DNA of 64,000 bases from Megaleporinus macrocephalus. Lineage: Eukaryota > Chordata > Actinopteri > Characiformes > Anostomidae. Shown here in pieces: positions 23,606-35,297 of the stretch; position 1 is the stretch's first letter, and the number at the start of each line of letters is the position of its first letter. Below the pieces are notes generated by a model, which did no database searches, was not told the DNA's origin, and worked only from the letters and a program-made list of their open reading frames with translations. A program made the position numbers and the translations under genes. The stretch covers positions 41,939,623-42,003,622 of the forward strand of contig CM038714.1 in NCBI GenBank assembly GCA_021613375.1, given 5' to 3'.

Positions 23606-24119
23606 TACAAAAGAAGACAAGAACATACTGTATGTATATTCCAAATGTATACGAAAGAAGAAAATACATTATCCATATACATCAAAAAAGAAAAAGAAAA
23701 GAAAAGCATTCTCTATGTATATTTCAGATGTATATAAAATAAAATAAATAAAAATAGATAAGTAAGAAAAAAAGAAATAAGTAAGAAGTAGAAAGTTTAA
23801 GAAAATGTCATTATAACCCTAATTTTATCATGCTTTGGGGTCGGGTGGTGCCAGTGCCACATGGAAGAATGGGTTTCCCTAAATTTCACCAAATTCAAAA
23901 CATGCGACCTAATAAGTGAAGAAAGTGAAACGGAAAATAGGCTGACTTCTGCAACAGGACAATAATCCAGAGCATACTTTAGAATCTCCCTTGAGCTATT
24001 ACAAGTATAAACTCCCACTCCCCTGACTTAAACATCATTAAAAATCTTCAAACTTCATCCAAAGTTTCTTCTGTAATCAAGGATATTATTAAGGAGTTTG
24101 ATTTTTTCCTCTTTAATGC

Positions 24120-24560
24120 AGTAACCGTCTTTATTGTTCTGCCAACACTTTACACTAAATGTTGGAAAACTGCTGTGAGGATTTCAGCACATGACAGTAA
24201 TTGAGGTCAAGTACTGATGTTAGAAGATCAGTTCTGGATCACAAACACAACTTATCCCAAAGATATTGAATGGACTCCATGACTGTAGAGAACATAATTC
24301 TACTGCCCCACAGCTCCAGTATAAAAAATTATACGCTAGCATTGAAGGATTTGTATATGCAGGTGGTGTGAAATTAGGAATTCTGCTATTTGTGTTGCTG
24401 TGGAAACAGCTCTGAATGGCTTTGGACACAGTGAGGAGGTGCATTGTTATAAGATTATAGACTATAAAAGCGGTTTTCCAATGAAAAACATGTGTTCATA
24501 TGTTTACTCCTGAGGTACAGTACGTTCACCTTGTGGGTTGAATTACTTATCCTGTCACTG
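24120..24560. repeat. Probable dispersed fish repeat, class unknown
   Basis: GTCAAGTACTGATGTTAGAA, GATCAGTTCTGGATCACAAA and CAGCTCTGAATGGCTTTGGA belong to a sequence I recall as interspersed in fish genomes. The frame at 24220-24444 on the minus strand is part of it. No coding domain. Confidence 0.4.
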
Positions 24561-25747
24561 TCCAATCAAAAATGTAACATATAAAAAAATGTAATTATTT
24601 GTGGAACATATCAGCAGATACACTGTGTGGCCATTCCATGATAAAATAAATAATGCATAATAAATAAACCCAAATAAATAAATAGTTTAAAAAGTACTGT
24701 ATTGTGCAGGTGTGCCACAATTATTCTAGTTAATTTCCATTCAAAGCAGTACAAGTTACGTACTGATTAGGAAATATTTCTAGGGAGATTATATATAATA
24801 ATCCAATTAAAAGAATGAATATAAGTAAAAATCAACAGATACAAAATGACAAAAAGAGAACTCTTTCATCTTTCACACTTGAATACATTAATACTGTTTA
24901 AAAAACTGTTTCAAATGCTATTATTATTAGTTGTTACTTTTGTTTTTGTTGCTACTTTTTATAGTTGTCTGGGAAATGTATCCTTTTTTGTGGGTAATAA
25001 TTGACTTACATACATAATCACTGTTTTAACTGGGATTTGCCATATGTAGGGGTTTTTAACTTTTGCACAGTCATGTACATTAAAATTTCAAATGTTTTAA
25101 GGGTTTTTTTTCCTAAGTTTAACTAATAGATCACTCCATCTGTTTGCACCTTCCTCACATTTAAGACCAAAAACTGTAGTGAGCATGAGGCAGTTTGCAA
25201 GCACTGACCAGCTTTGTTTGAGAATCAAGGTCAGAACCGGTCAGAACAAGTCAGAATGGTCAAACATACATGCAGACAGGGTTAACGAGGGCAAATCCAT
25301 AGCTGTAAACAGAAAAAAGCCAGTAAGGGAAACAGCGGGAGCTCTAGGAGAACACAGCCGGGAGGCAAACACTAGAAAGACACTGCGCAGTGCACTGATC
25401 TATTAAAAGTCTATCACTGCTAAACTGAGGCTGCAATGTTACTGCAGCGGTATTGCTTTGAATAGATGTCTGAAGCACTCAGAAAGCCCGCAGTGTAGTT
25501 ATTAAAGTTGGTTAGCTAACAGAGTTGACTTGTGTTGGCAAGGTTATTAAAGAAACCCATATTACACAGAGTGTAATTTTTATCCAGAGCCGACTTACAA
25601 AAGTGCTTAGTGTTCGGTCAGAGTATGTATCTCTATCTAGTACAAACAGGTTTAAGTTCAAACTACTCTTATACTCAAACACTGCCGTAAACAAGTACCA
25701 GTGCTGATACCTAGAAAAAAGACAACAAAATAAATGATTAGACACAG

Positions 25748-26240
25748 AGCAACACCTAGCAAGACTGGAACACCTACAGAGAAGAGAATAAATACAAGAC
25801 TACATACAGTAGAAGTGCAATACCTAGCAAGACTGGAACACCTACAGAGAAGAGAATGAATACAAGACTACATACAGTAGAAGTGCAATACCTAGCAAGA
25901 CTGGAATACATACAGAGAAGAGAATTAATACAAGACTACATACAGTGTAAGTGCAATACCAAGCAAGACTGGAATAAATACAGAGAAGAGAATAAATATA
26001 AGACTACATACAGTAGAAGTGCAATACCTAGCAAGACTGGAATACATACAGAGAAGAGAATAAATACAACACTACATACAGTAGAAGTGCAATACCTAGC
26101 AAGACTGGAATACATACAGAGAAGAGAATTAATACAAGACTACATACAGTGTAAGTGCAATACCAAGCAAGACTGGAATAAATACAGAGAGGAGAATAAA
26201 TACAAGACTACATACAGTAGAAGTGAAATACTTATCCAGT
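25748..26240. repeat. 68-bp minisatellite (about 7 copies)
   Basis: The unit begins CCTAGCAAGACTGGAA and recurs every 68 bp (for example 25755 and 25823). Two alternating variants differ at CAGTAGAAGTGC / CAGTGTAAGTGC and CCTAGC / CCAAGC. Because 68 is not divisible by three, one continuous frame cycles through all three unit frames and yields a spurious 130-codon open frame. Confidence 0.93.
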
Positions 26241-26351
26241 GTTCCTAGAAGATCAAGAGCAATTATGTTTTATACCAATACTTCTGTTTAGACAGTGTTA
26301 AGATATTACATCCACAGCTGTTGATGGCTTATTAGACTTATTAATCAGTGT

Positions 26352-26801
26352 TGTCATTCTCCTGTCGGTCTATGCTTTTGTTTACACTTTGTTTACACTG
26401 TTTACACCTCTGTCATGTCAATGATCCATGTGCTCACGTTTGTGTTTGTGGTGTGCTCCTCCTTGTTTCTGCCCTCTTGTTACACCCTTCACCTGCTTCG
26501 AGTTTGTGCCTCCTCCCGGTCCCCAGTGATCCCTGTTTCCTGTGTCTTTCTTATACCCTCTTTTTGTTAGTCTGTGGTTTGTAGTGGGTGGTTTGTTTTT
26601 TCTGATATCTGTAGACTGTGTTTTTTGTGGTTATGTAGTGTTTAGTGGTTTTACTCTATTTGCCCTGTTGGCTCTGTCTATGCTTATTTAGTTTTTTTTT
26701 TCACATCTTTGTTTCTGTTTTGTTTTTCTCTATGGACTCTATTAAAAGATATTTGTGTATGTATCCTCCTCTCCCATCTTCCTCATGGTTGTACAGTGAC
26801 A
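26352..26801 (+). mobile_element. Solo LTR (second family)
   Basis: Starts TGTCATTCTCC and ends ACAGTGACA, TG...CA with TGTCA/TGACA tips, 450 bp. GTGT precedes it (26348-26351) and follows it (26802-26805), a 4-bp duplication. The body is T/G-rich with GTGGTGTGCTCCTCCTTG and CTATTAAAAG near the 3' third, typical of fish gypsy-like LTRs. Sequence differs from the LTR at 21776. No internal region. Confidence 0.65.
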
Positions 26802-26869
26802 GTGTGTGTCCTTGTTTTGTTTTTAACAATGGTAAAAAAATATATATATATTTTTTTTTTCCAGACCTA

Positions 26870-27525
26870 GTGTGGACGATAGGTTAGCATCAGCAATTCC
26901 CACATAATTTCCTCACTTGATTGTGAAAAATAATTATTTTTAAATTACAGCTTGTTTCATTTATGTCTTCTTATTAAGCTGTTTTTTTCACACATTGTTT
27001 GCATATTGTGTTCATATGTGTGCTAACTTACACTATACACTATATAAACAGGGGGTTATATAGATTGTAATCTTTTGTTCTAGTAAAATAAGTACAGTGT
27101 AGTGCAGGAACTACCGGAGCTCACAATCAATCATTTTGGGTATTCAATTTCAAGTTTGAGCCTTGAATGTACAAAAGCATAACTCAAACAAATATGACCT
27201 TCAACTGATGAAGCCTAGCTGTGTTTTATATTACGTAGCCAGGACTATGCAGCGATAGAGCAGAAGTTTACATCGTCTTCTCAAATGAGGTGATGAAGGG
27301 CCCTAATGGCTGCCATTACTCTTTATAATTATTCCTCCTTATTTTGACTTGACTGCCTGCTGCCAACTTGCTTATATGTTTTGTTGTTTTGTTAATGTGA
27401 CAACAACTGTTTCACAATTTATCATAACAAACTCTGAACAGTAGCTGAAGTGATGATTAACTTAAATAAGCAAGACCTTTTTCTGCACCAACTCCCAAAT
27501 ATTATTTTCTACTGAGACAACAAGG
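26870..27525. other. No gene recognised
   Basis: AT-rich, no recognisable feature. Confidence 0.4.
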
Positions 27526-27529
27526 ATGT

Positions 27530-29893
27530 TTTCAGAATGCTTAAAAGTAAAAACACCCCCAGCATACTTTTACCTTCAGAGTGTGAAGTCCAGGACCACA
27601 AGACAAACAGTGTCTACTCACAGGCCATCAGGCTTGTGAACACCTTACGCACTACCTCTCCAACCTTTCCTATCAGAACTGGTTTTTAACTGTTCTGATT
27701 TTAACTACACCTTACACTCACTGTTTACTCTCACTGTACTGCTGCTGTCAGAATACTGTTTATTCTCACTGTACTGCTGCTCTTAGAATACTGTTTACTC
27801 TCACTGTACTGCTGCTCTCAGAATACTGTTTACTCTCACTGTACTCCTGCTCTCAGAATACTGTTTACTCTCACTGTACTGCTGCTGTCAGAATAATGTT
27901 TACTCTCACTGTACTGTTGCTGTCAGAATACTGTTTACACTCACTGTACTGCTGCTGTCAGAATACTGTTTATTCTCACTGTACTGCTGCTCTCAGAATA
28001 CTGTTTACTCTCACTGTACTGCTGCTCTCAGAATACTGTTTACTCTCACTGTACTGCTGCTCTCAGAATACTGTTTACTCTCACTGTACTGCTGCTGTCA
28101 GAATACTGTTTATTCTCACTGTACTGCTGCTCTCAGAATACTGTTTACTCTCACTGTACTGCTGCTGTCAGAATACTGTTTACTCTCACTGTACTGCTGC
28201 TGTCAGAATACTGTTTACTCTCACTGTACTGCTGCTGTCAGAATACTGTTTACTCTCACTGTACTGCTGCTCTCAGAATACTGTTTACTCTCACTGTACC
28301 GCTGCTGTCAGAATACTGTTTACACTCACTGTACCGCTGCTGTCAGAATACTGTTTACTCTCACTGTACTGCTGCTGTCAGAATACTGTTTACTCTCACT
28401 GTACTGCTGCTGTCAGAATACTGTTTATTCTCACTGTACTGCTGCTCTCAGAATACTGTTTACACTCACTGCACTGCTGCTGTCAGAATACTGTTTATTC
28501 TCACTGTACTGCTGCTCTCAGAATACTGTTTACTCTCACTGTACTGCTGCTGTCAGAATACTGTTTACTCTCACTGTACTGCTGCTGTCAGAATACTGTT
28601 TACACTCACTGTACCACTGCTCTCAGAATACTGTTTACTCTCACTGTACTGCTGCTGTCAGAATACTGTTTACTCTCACTGTACTGCTGCTGTCAGAATA
28701 CTGTTTATTCTCACTGTACTGCTGCTCTCAGAATACTGTTTACACTCACTGCACTGCTGCTGTCAGAATACTGTTTATTCTCACTGTACTGCTGCTGTCA
28801 GAATACTGTTTACTCTCACTGTACTGCTGCTGTCAGAATACTGTTTACTCTCACTGTACTGCTTTTGTCAGAATACTGTTTACACTCACTGTACTGCTGC
28901 TGTCAGAATACTGTTTATTCTCACTGTACTGCTGCTCTCAGAATACTGTTTATTCTCACTGTACTGCTGCTCTCAGAATACTGTTTACTCTCACTGTACT
29001 GCTGCTCTCAGAATACTGTTTATTCTCACTGTACTGCTGCTCTCAGAATACTGTTTACTCTCACTGTACTGCTGCTGTCAGAATACTGTTTACTCTCACT
29101 GTACTGCTGCTCTCAGAATACTGTTTATTCTCACTGTACTGCTGCTCTCAGAATACTGTTACACTCACTGTACTGCTGCTGTCAGAATACTGTTTACTCT
29201 CACTGTACTGCTGCTGTCAGAATACTGTTTACACTCACTGTACTGCTGCTGTCAGAATACTGTTTACTCTCACTGTACTGCTGCTCACAGAATACTGTTT
29301 ACACTCACTGTACTGTTGCTCACAGAATACTGTTTACACTCACTGTACTGCTGCTGTCAGAGTACTGTTTACACTCACTGTACTGCTGCTGCCAGAATAC
29401 TGTTTACTCTCACTGTACTGCTGCTGTCAGAATACTGTTTACTCTCACTGTACTGCTGCTGCCAGAATACTGTTTACTCTCACTGTACTGCTGCTGTCAG
29501 AATACTGTTTACTCTCACTGTACTGCTGCTCTCAGAATACTGTTTACACTCACTGTACTGCTGTTGTTTACATACAATGCTGTTTACATTTGCTACTCGC
29601 ACAACAACACTATTGTTTACATTTGTTATTTGCAACTTGCACTTTATGGCTGCTGCTCTTCATACTTGCACACAAAAGCACACAACTTTATTTTTTTTAT
29701 TTTTTAACTATATAAAAAAATAACTTTTATTTACTTCAACTTATATTATTATACTTTATATATTTTGGTATATATTTTTATTATTCATTTTTTGTAATCT
29801 TATTGGTGAATGGAGGAACAGCAAAATAAGAATTTCATTGTACAGTGTAACTGTCAGTTCTGCTGTGCATATGACAATAAAACTTTTGAATCT
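27530..29893 (+). mobile_element. LINE 3' end swollen by a tandem array
   Basis: The upstream part encodes the last residues of an ORF2 (DHKTNSVYSQAIRLVNTLRT, ending in a stop near 27690). The downstream part (29565-29893) is a typical LINE 3' UTR ending AAGAATTTCATTGTACAGTG, then ATGACAATAAAACTTTTGAA. Between them the 3' UTR has been expanded into a 1.84-kb minisatellite. The 5' end of the copy is truncated, as usual for LINE insertions. Confidence 0.75.
27721..29563. repeat. 35-bp minisatellite (about 53 copies) in LINE 3' UTR
   Basis: The unit is CTGTTTACTCTCACTGTACT followed by GCTGCTGTCAGAATA. Variants are TACTCTC/TATTCTC/TACACTC and GCTGTCA/GCTCTCA. A 280-bp (8-unit) higher-order period is visible around 28320-28800. 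A 603-codon open frame across it repeats every 35 codons because three units restore frame. It is not a protein gene. Confidence 0.97.
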
Positions 29894-29899
29894 TGAATT

Positions 29900-31320
29900 T
29901 TGAATATTAACGCATACATCCATACAATCACAAACACGCCAGTTGTTCATGTCAGTCAAAAAAGTTTTGCCCAGTTTTGACATCCCAATCAAACTAATGT
30001 AGATCATTTAAATGTATATAAATAGATAAAAACACAAATAAGCAGATATTATTAGAAGATTCCAACCGATTAACCTTGAAAAGACAGATCTGAACGGTAA
30101 CAGGATGAATGGACCCTGAAGACCCAAACATAAGAATCTTTATGTTATGAAGACCCAAACATTTTTCTGAAGATAACACGGGCTCTTCTTAATAATAAAT
30201 ATATCTCACAATGCAAAGAGCTTCATCTAAAATGTGGACTGCCTAATACGTCTTTTGGACCAGTTTGAGGATACCTGCTCTACTCCATGCTTTTATAACA
30301 CCTGAAATACAATCAACAACCCAAGCAAAACAAGCTAGTCAATGAAATAATATCATTAACTAAACTTATTGTATTTTACTGCGTGCTATGTGTTTTCTGC
30401 ACATGATACATGCTTATTTAGAGTTTTCAGGGGCCACTGTTCAGGTATACTAACTTATCTTACATCTGTGGGCTAAAAATAGGCTTGTTGTTTATCTAAT
30501 ATTGTTGATGAGTGCATCATCTCTTATCACTTTGAGCTCCATCTTCATGCAGCTTTGGTCTGGTTTAGAGCATCATACTTACTTTGTTCTCATTCTCACC
30601 CACATTTAGCCCAAACTTTCTCATAACTGTCCTCAGACAAGAACGGCAAGAACGACAGAAATGTAACTAACAATACACAGGATGAACCAACACTATGAGA
30701 TTTGGTGAGGGTCATTAAGAGTCATTGTACAACATGCTACTGTTGAAACCATTGGCGTCATCTGTATACTCTTTGAGAAGTATAGGACACAGGGTGTTGT
30801 TATGGCGGTGTCAAGAATAAATGTGTAGTGTTAGCAGATCAACATTGCAAGCTTTTCACCCATCAACATAAACTGACACTGATCACTGCAGACACTAATG
30901 AAAGCTCTGCTGTGATTGCTTGCTGATTTCTCGCCGGTCTGTAGATGGCAATTTCATTATGGCTAAACACCAGAGACTGGTTTGCCGTGTGAACAGATAA
31001 CAGATGATAAAGAGTTGAAATCAGGAAACACAGAGCAGCCACTACAATCCCAATGAAGATAATCATGTATTCATAAGCACATCTGCCTTCAGATGAGTAA
31101 AACTCTGCTCTCTAAATATTCATCAGAACAGGTACCTTAGTATGCAGTAACTAGTTCCACTGCATGTATGTAGGTACTTGTTTTTCTGTATATGCTAAGC
31201 TGTATTTTAGTCAGGCTTTAGTTTGTGGGCTGATAGATGTTGGATGTGCTAAGCAGGGCATCTGCAAATCTATAGGACACAGTTAATACAGTCTGTATTA
31301 CTTAATCTTATACACATCAT
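29900..31320. other. Repeat-poor stretch, candidate noncoding conservation
   Basis: Unique-looking sequence of mixed composition. A minus-strand donor (AAA|GTAAGTATG) near 30570 follows a short ATG-initiated open segment (MRKFGLNVGENENK). The evidence is too thin to call an exon. The block 30840-31110 has ordinary, non-repetitive composition. Confidence 0.25.
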
Positions 31321-31515
31321 CGCTGTCCAAAGAAAAATGGTAACTTTACAGGAGAGGACCAAAACTGTCTTTACTTTTAATGTAAGTCAATTAAACCAGT
31401 TTTTTTTCTCAAGCTATTTTGAAGCAATTCTATTGGTCCATTCATCATGTTTATATGATGCAGAAAAATAAAAGTGGAGATACTTTAAAAATGGAGATGT
31501 TTCTCTTTGGACAAA
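31321..31515. repeat. MITE family A, copy 2
   Basis: Begins CGCTGTCCAAAGAAAAATGG and ends CTCTTTGGACA, inverted copies of each other. Its body matches copy 1 (AATGTAAGTCAATTAAACCAG, GATGCAGAAAAATAAAA). Confidence 0.7.
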
Positions 31516-31584
31516 AACAATACATATGCCTGTCTTGGAATTGCTATTTTTCATTACAATTTAAATCATACACTTTGCACAAAA

Positions 31585-32085
31585 AAGAAAGAAAGAAAGA
31601 AAGAAAGGATGGATGGATAGATGAATGGATGGAAGGAGAAAGGGGAAACAAAAACAGGTGAAAGAAAAAGACAAGCAAAGAAACAAAAGGATGTATAAAG
31701 GCAAGAACGACAGAAAAAAATAACTAAGAAAGAAAGAAAGAATTCATGACAGGAAGAAAGAGTGAAAAAAGAAACATAGGATGATGGATGGATGGATATG
31801 AAAGAAAGGAAGAAAAATGGGTAAAAGAAACAAGCAAACAAACAAAAGCATGTATACAGTAAAGTAAGAAAGAATAAAAAAACAAAGAATGGATGAATGG
31901 ATGGATCGATAGATCAATCAATGAAAGCAAGAAGTGTATGGGTGAAAGAAAGAAAGAAAGGGTGAAAGAACAACAAAGCATGACAGAAGCAAACAAACAT
32001 AAGAAAGAAAGGTTGAAAGAGAATAAAAAAGTAAGAAAATAGAAAGAAATACAGAAATGAATAAATAAAGGATGAATAAAAGGAA
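31585..32085. repeat. Degenerate GAAA/GGAT simple repeat tract
   Basis: About 500 bp of purine-rich sequence built from GAAA and GGAT/GATG words with interruptions. The complementary strand frames are low-complexity Ser/Phe peptides and not genes. Confidence 0.93.
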
Positions 32086-32204
32086 TTAAGAAGGGAGTGT
32101 TATTATATTATTCATATTATATTAACTGATAACTGATAGTGGCTGAAAGATATTTGACTGTATATCAGTATATTTACTGCTGGTGTTGTTTTTATATGTG
32201 AGAA

Positions 32205-32580
32205 CATATTTAGCTCAGTTCACTCCAGCAGAGTTTAAGCACATACTCCAGAAGTCTGAATGAACTCAAAGGACCGAGTGCAGAGCTTGTTTTTTCTCTG
32301 GGTAGAGATAGAAATCCATTAGAAAGACACGTGAGGAGATCATACAGACTTGAGAAGCACGTGGACGAACAGCGTGAGGTTTTTGGGCGGACAAATGTAA
32401 TCTTGTTTATGAGGGAGATCATCCAGGCCAGAGCTTTATCTGATTTTATTGCAGAGCAGATATTAAATTGTGAGAGAAACACCGTATGTAGGCAGAGAAT
32501 TTATTCACGCTCATTTCACATAGTCTGCCTATTGATTTCAGTTCCATCATAGATTCACAGAATCCATCGTATGTTTCTGT
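32205..32580. other. Repeat-poor stretch, candidate conserved noncoding element
   Basis: Balanced composition, no repeat signature, several CpGs and TTATTCACGCTCATTTCACA near 32500. Open frames on both strands overlap, so coding evidence is ambiguous. Conservation must be tested. Confidence 0.25.
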
Positions 32581-32879
32581 ACTTGTATTTAACTGTTTCA
32601 TCAAGATGTAAACACAATCAATTAAAGTGCTTTTACGTGAAATGATCTATTCCAGATAAACATACTAACTCAGAACTGTGATGGGAGTTAGTAGGTGATG
32701 GGAACCAGACATCTGAAATGTTTTAATTCCTCTTAAAGCTCCATCATAGGAACAGTTGAGGAAGAATCTGCCTCATGTTGCAATCGTTTCGGCCTAAACT
32801 GCACTGCAGAAATCACAGACCACCTTTCACTTATTTATTTATTCACTTACTTCTAGTGAAAATACACTTTAAGTACAGG

Positions 32880-33930
32880 TTATTCAAAACCTATATGTGA
32901 GAGGGCTTTTATTTTGTCCCCTTGGTTCCTTCCTAGGTACTTGTTGATGCTGGAGCCCAATCCACGATGTTTCAGCTCCACAGCTGCTCCTGATTGGATT
33001 TGCTTCTTGCTGCTGCTCGAAACTCCTGCTGATAACTCAAGTTGTGTGAGGGCCGTTAAGGTAATATTGTTTTGTTTTGTTTTGTTTTTTTTCCTTACAG
33101 CTGTTGTGAGTGGAGGTGATGATCCTCTGTTTTCTCTTTGTGTTAAGTTTCTCTTGTTTTCAGAAAGTTTAAAGTTGATAGGATAGTTCACTGGCTCTGG
33201 TGCAGAGGAGTGGGACTGCTGTGTCTGGTGTATATTAGGCCAAAGCATTTGGTATTTAAGGTGAAGCAGTTCATGATTAGTGTTTATGGGACGTCTAAGT
33301 TATAGAAGACCACTAACAAATTTAAATTTCCTAGCTAGCAGCTGTTTTATTGTTTTTATTTTTTATTTAGATTTTGTTTATTGTTTGGTGTTTGTTTGGT
33401 TTATTTGCTGTATTGTATTCTTATTGAGACCATTCTGCTCTAAGCCACCTAATTTTAATTACTGACTTTGAGGGAGGGGGGGCTCGAGGTGTTGAGTTGT
33501 AATACTAGTCGGGAAGTAGTCTAGTGGTTGTATTATATTAATTTGGGTGCTAAAGATTGCATCCTTGTCTCAAACTTGGTGAGTAGTTTTGGCGCAGGTG
33601 TGCATAACTTCTTGGGTTTTGTGTGTATACTGGATCTTCTACTCATTCTTCTTCTCCTCCAAGCCCAAGAGTGGTTTGGGCAGTGGAGCTCTTGCGACTG
33701 AAGGGCTCTTCCTCTTACTTTGTAGTGGCTGTTAACATGGATATTTTATAGAAGTATTGAAATGTTTCTTTGATTGTTGAATAAGTTGTTGAGAGACAAA
33801 CACAAGCTCATCAGAAGTGAACCATTGGGTTGCAGTAGAGTTGGTTTGGGTTACATTTTGAAGTTAGAAGCAACTACTTGCAAACTGTTACACTTTTATT
33901 TAAAGTGTAAATAAATCAGAAATCACATTT
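32880..33930. other. Unassigned; possible old retroelement remains
   Basis: A polypurine run (GAGGGAGGGGGGG at 33469-33481) and an A/T-rich, AATAAA-bearing end near 33910 might belong to a decayed LTR element, but no paired LTR was found. A T-rich acceptor-like site (CCTTACAG near 33100) lies only about 40 nt from the preceding donor-like site, too close for a normal intron. Confidence 0.2.
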
Positions 33931-33934
33931 TTTT

Positions 33935-33990
33935 TCTACTGCTGTGTCTGATCCACTCATACCAGTACCACGTCAGTGTCAGTACATAAA
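33935..33990. repeat. Fragment of dispersed repeat family C
   Basis: CTGCTGTGTCTGATCCACTC, then ATACCAGTACCACGTCAGTG corresponds to the opposite arm of the family C repeat. Confidence 0.5.
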
Positions 33991-34370
33991 AACTCCCCAT
34001 CAGAGAAAGGTTTTCCATACTTTTGTCTGATGGTGAGTTTGTGAAAGGGTGCTTAACTAAAGTGGTTGATGTCATTTGCCCTGACTTCAGCAGCTTCTTT
34101 GTTTGATTTGCACATATTCTTCATTTTCTTTTCACACACAATGCTTTTTGCTGTCCTATCAGAATCTGTTATCTTCTCATCATTAAAGAATGGACAGAAA
34201 CGTGTAAATTCCTTCAGATATGAAGCGAAAGTGGAGATTAATTTTTCTCTTGAAGACTAAAGCTCTCTTTGGTGGTCTGTCAGGTCGCACACGACTGCTA
34301 AGACTCTTATGTTCTTTAACTTTAAACTGGACAGTTTTGGAAACTCTCCTTCTATTGTTCTCCTCAGAAA

Positions 34371-34432
34371 AATCCATCCATCCATCATCTACCGCTTTTC
34401 CGAGGATCCGGGTCATGGAGGTAGCAGTCTAA
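34371..34432 (-). repeat. LINE 3' tail (part 1 of an interrupted copy)
   Basis: ATCCATCCATCCATCATC, ACCGCTTTTCCGAGGATCCG and GTAGCAGTCTAA form the reverse complement of a GATG-tailed LINE 3' end. It is cut at 34432 by a Harbinger-like insertion and resumes at 35298. Confidence 0.7.
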
Positions 34433-35297
34433 TGCCTAGTTCACACTACACGGTTTTAGCCTGTTTTTTCAGTCGTTCAGTCGTGTAGTGTGAACAGCTG
34501 AAAGACGCCTGTCGCTGAGTGCTCGCCGACTAATCGCAGATGCTCGGCAAATATCTAGCATGTTAAATATCTAGGCCAGTCGGCAGCTGTGAGTTCGATT
34601 TCAGTAGGGCTGTGTATTTGCAAGTACCTTACAATACGATACGTATCGTGATATAGTGGTCACGATTCAATATATTGTGATATTGCAATACTGCAAGCAA
34701 AACAATATACTGTGATTTTTCAGGTCCTACTATTAAAACACACCACTGTATGAACAGGTTTGTCAATGCTTACAAAAGCATTGCGCCCTTGCGTGGCTTG
34801 TTAATGTTGAAGTGGAGCTGTAAATGGATTACAACAAAGCTAGCGGTCAGAGTGTAAAAACACAACACACAATGATACGCAGTCTGCCAGGAATCTGTGT
34901 ATCGATACTGTGTTTTTTTAAAAATCGATACAGTATCACCAAACACAATATCCCGATACTCGATATTTTCGATATATTCTTACACCCCTAGTCAACAGCA
35001 GCATCTGGCTACAGCCAATGTATTTTGGAAATAGTGTATGTTCTACTTGGTAACGCTAGCTCTCACGTGTTTAGTTTTCATGTGTTCTCATGTGTTCTCG
35101 TGTTTTTGGACCGAAACCATGAGTCGCCGATTCTCCAGAGTGAAAGTAGTGTAATTCGTGAACCTGTGTCGCCGAACAGTCATGTAGTGTGAAAACCACA
35201 ACAACTGAAAGAATCCCGATTACAGCTCAACCAGTCACGTAGTGTGAACGACACAAAAACCTGACCACTCAAACAGCCGTCTAGTGTGAACCAGGCA
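34433..35297. mobile_element. PIF/Harbinger-like MITE inserted in a LINE
   Basis: The left end TGCCTAGTTCACACTACACGG and the inverse of the right end (TGCCTGGTTCACACTAGACGG) form the TIR. TAA stands on both sides (34430-34432 and 35298-35300), the 3-bp TWA-type duplication known for PIF/Harbinger elements. Subterminal GTAGTGTGAAC motifs recur at several places inside. No transposase frame is present. It contains another MITE at 34604-34990. Confidence 0.8.
34604..34990. mobile_element. hAT-like MITE nested in the Harbinger-like MITE
   Basis: Starts TAGGGCTGTG and ends TTACACCCCTA (inverse TAGGGGTGTAA). The body contains ACGATACGTATCGTGATA and repeated CGATA phrases. The same body is found at 37371-37692. 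A clean 8-bp duplication is not visible (GATTTCAG versus GTCAACAG). Confidence 0.6.

Noticed and set aside
25856..26248. 130-codon frame
   Set aside because: A 68-bp tandem array read through three frames.
27896..29707. 603-codon open frame, plus strand
   Set aside because: The peptide repeats every 35 residues because a 35-bp tandem unit cycles through three stop-free frames. It is a minisatellite product.
33060..33115. Intron-like donor/acceptor pair
   Set aside because: Only about 40 nt apart, below a workable vertebrate intron length.
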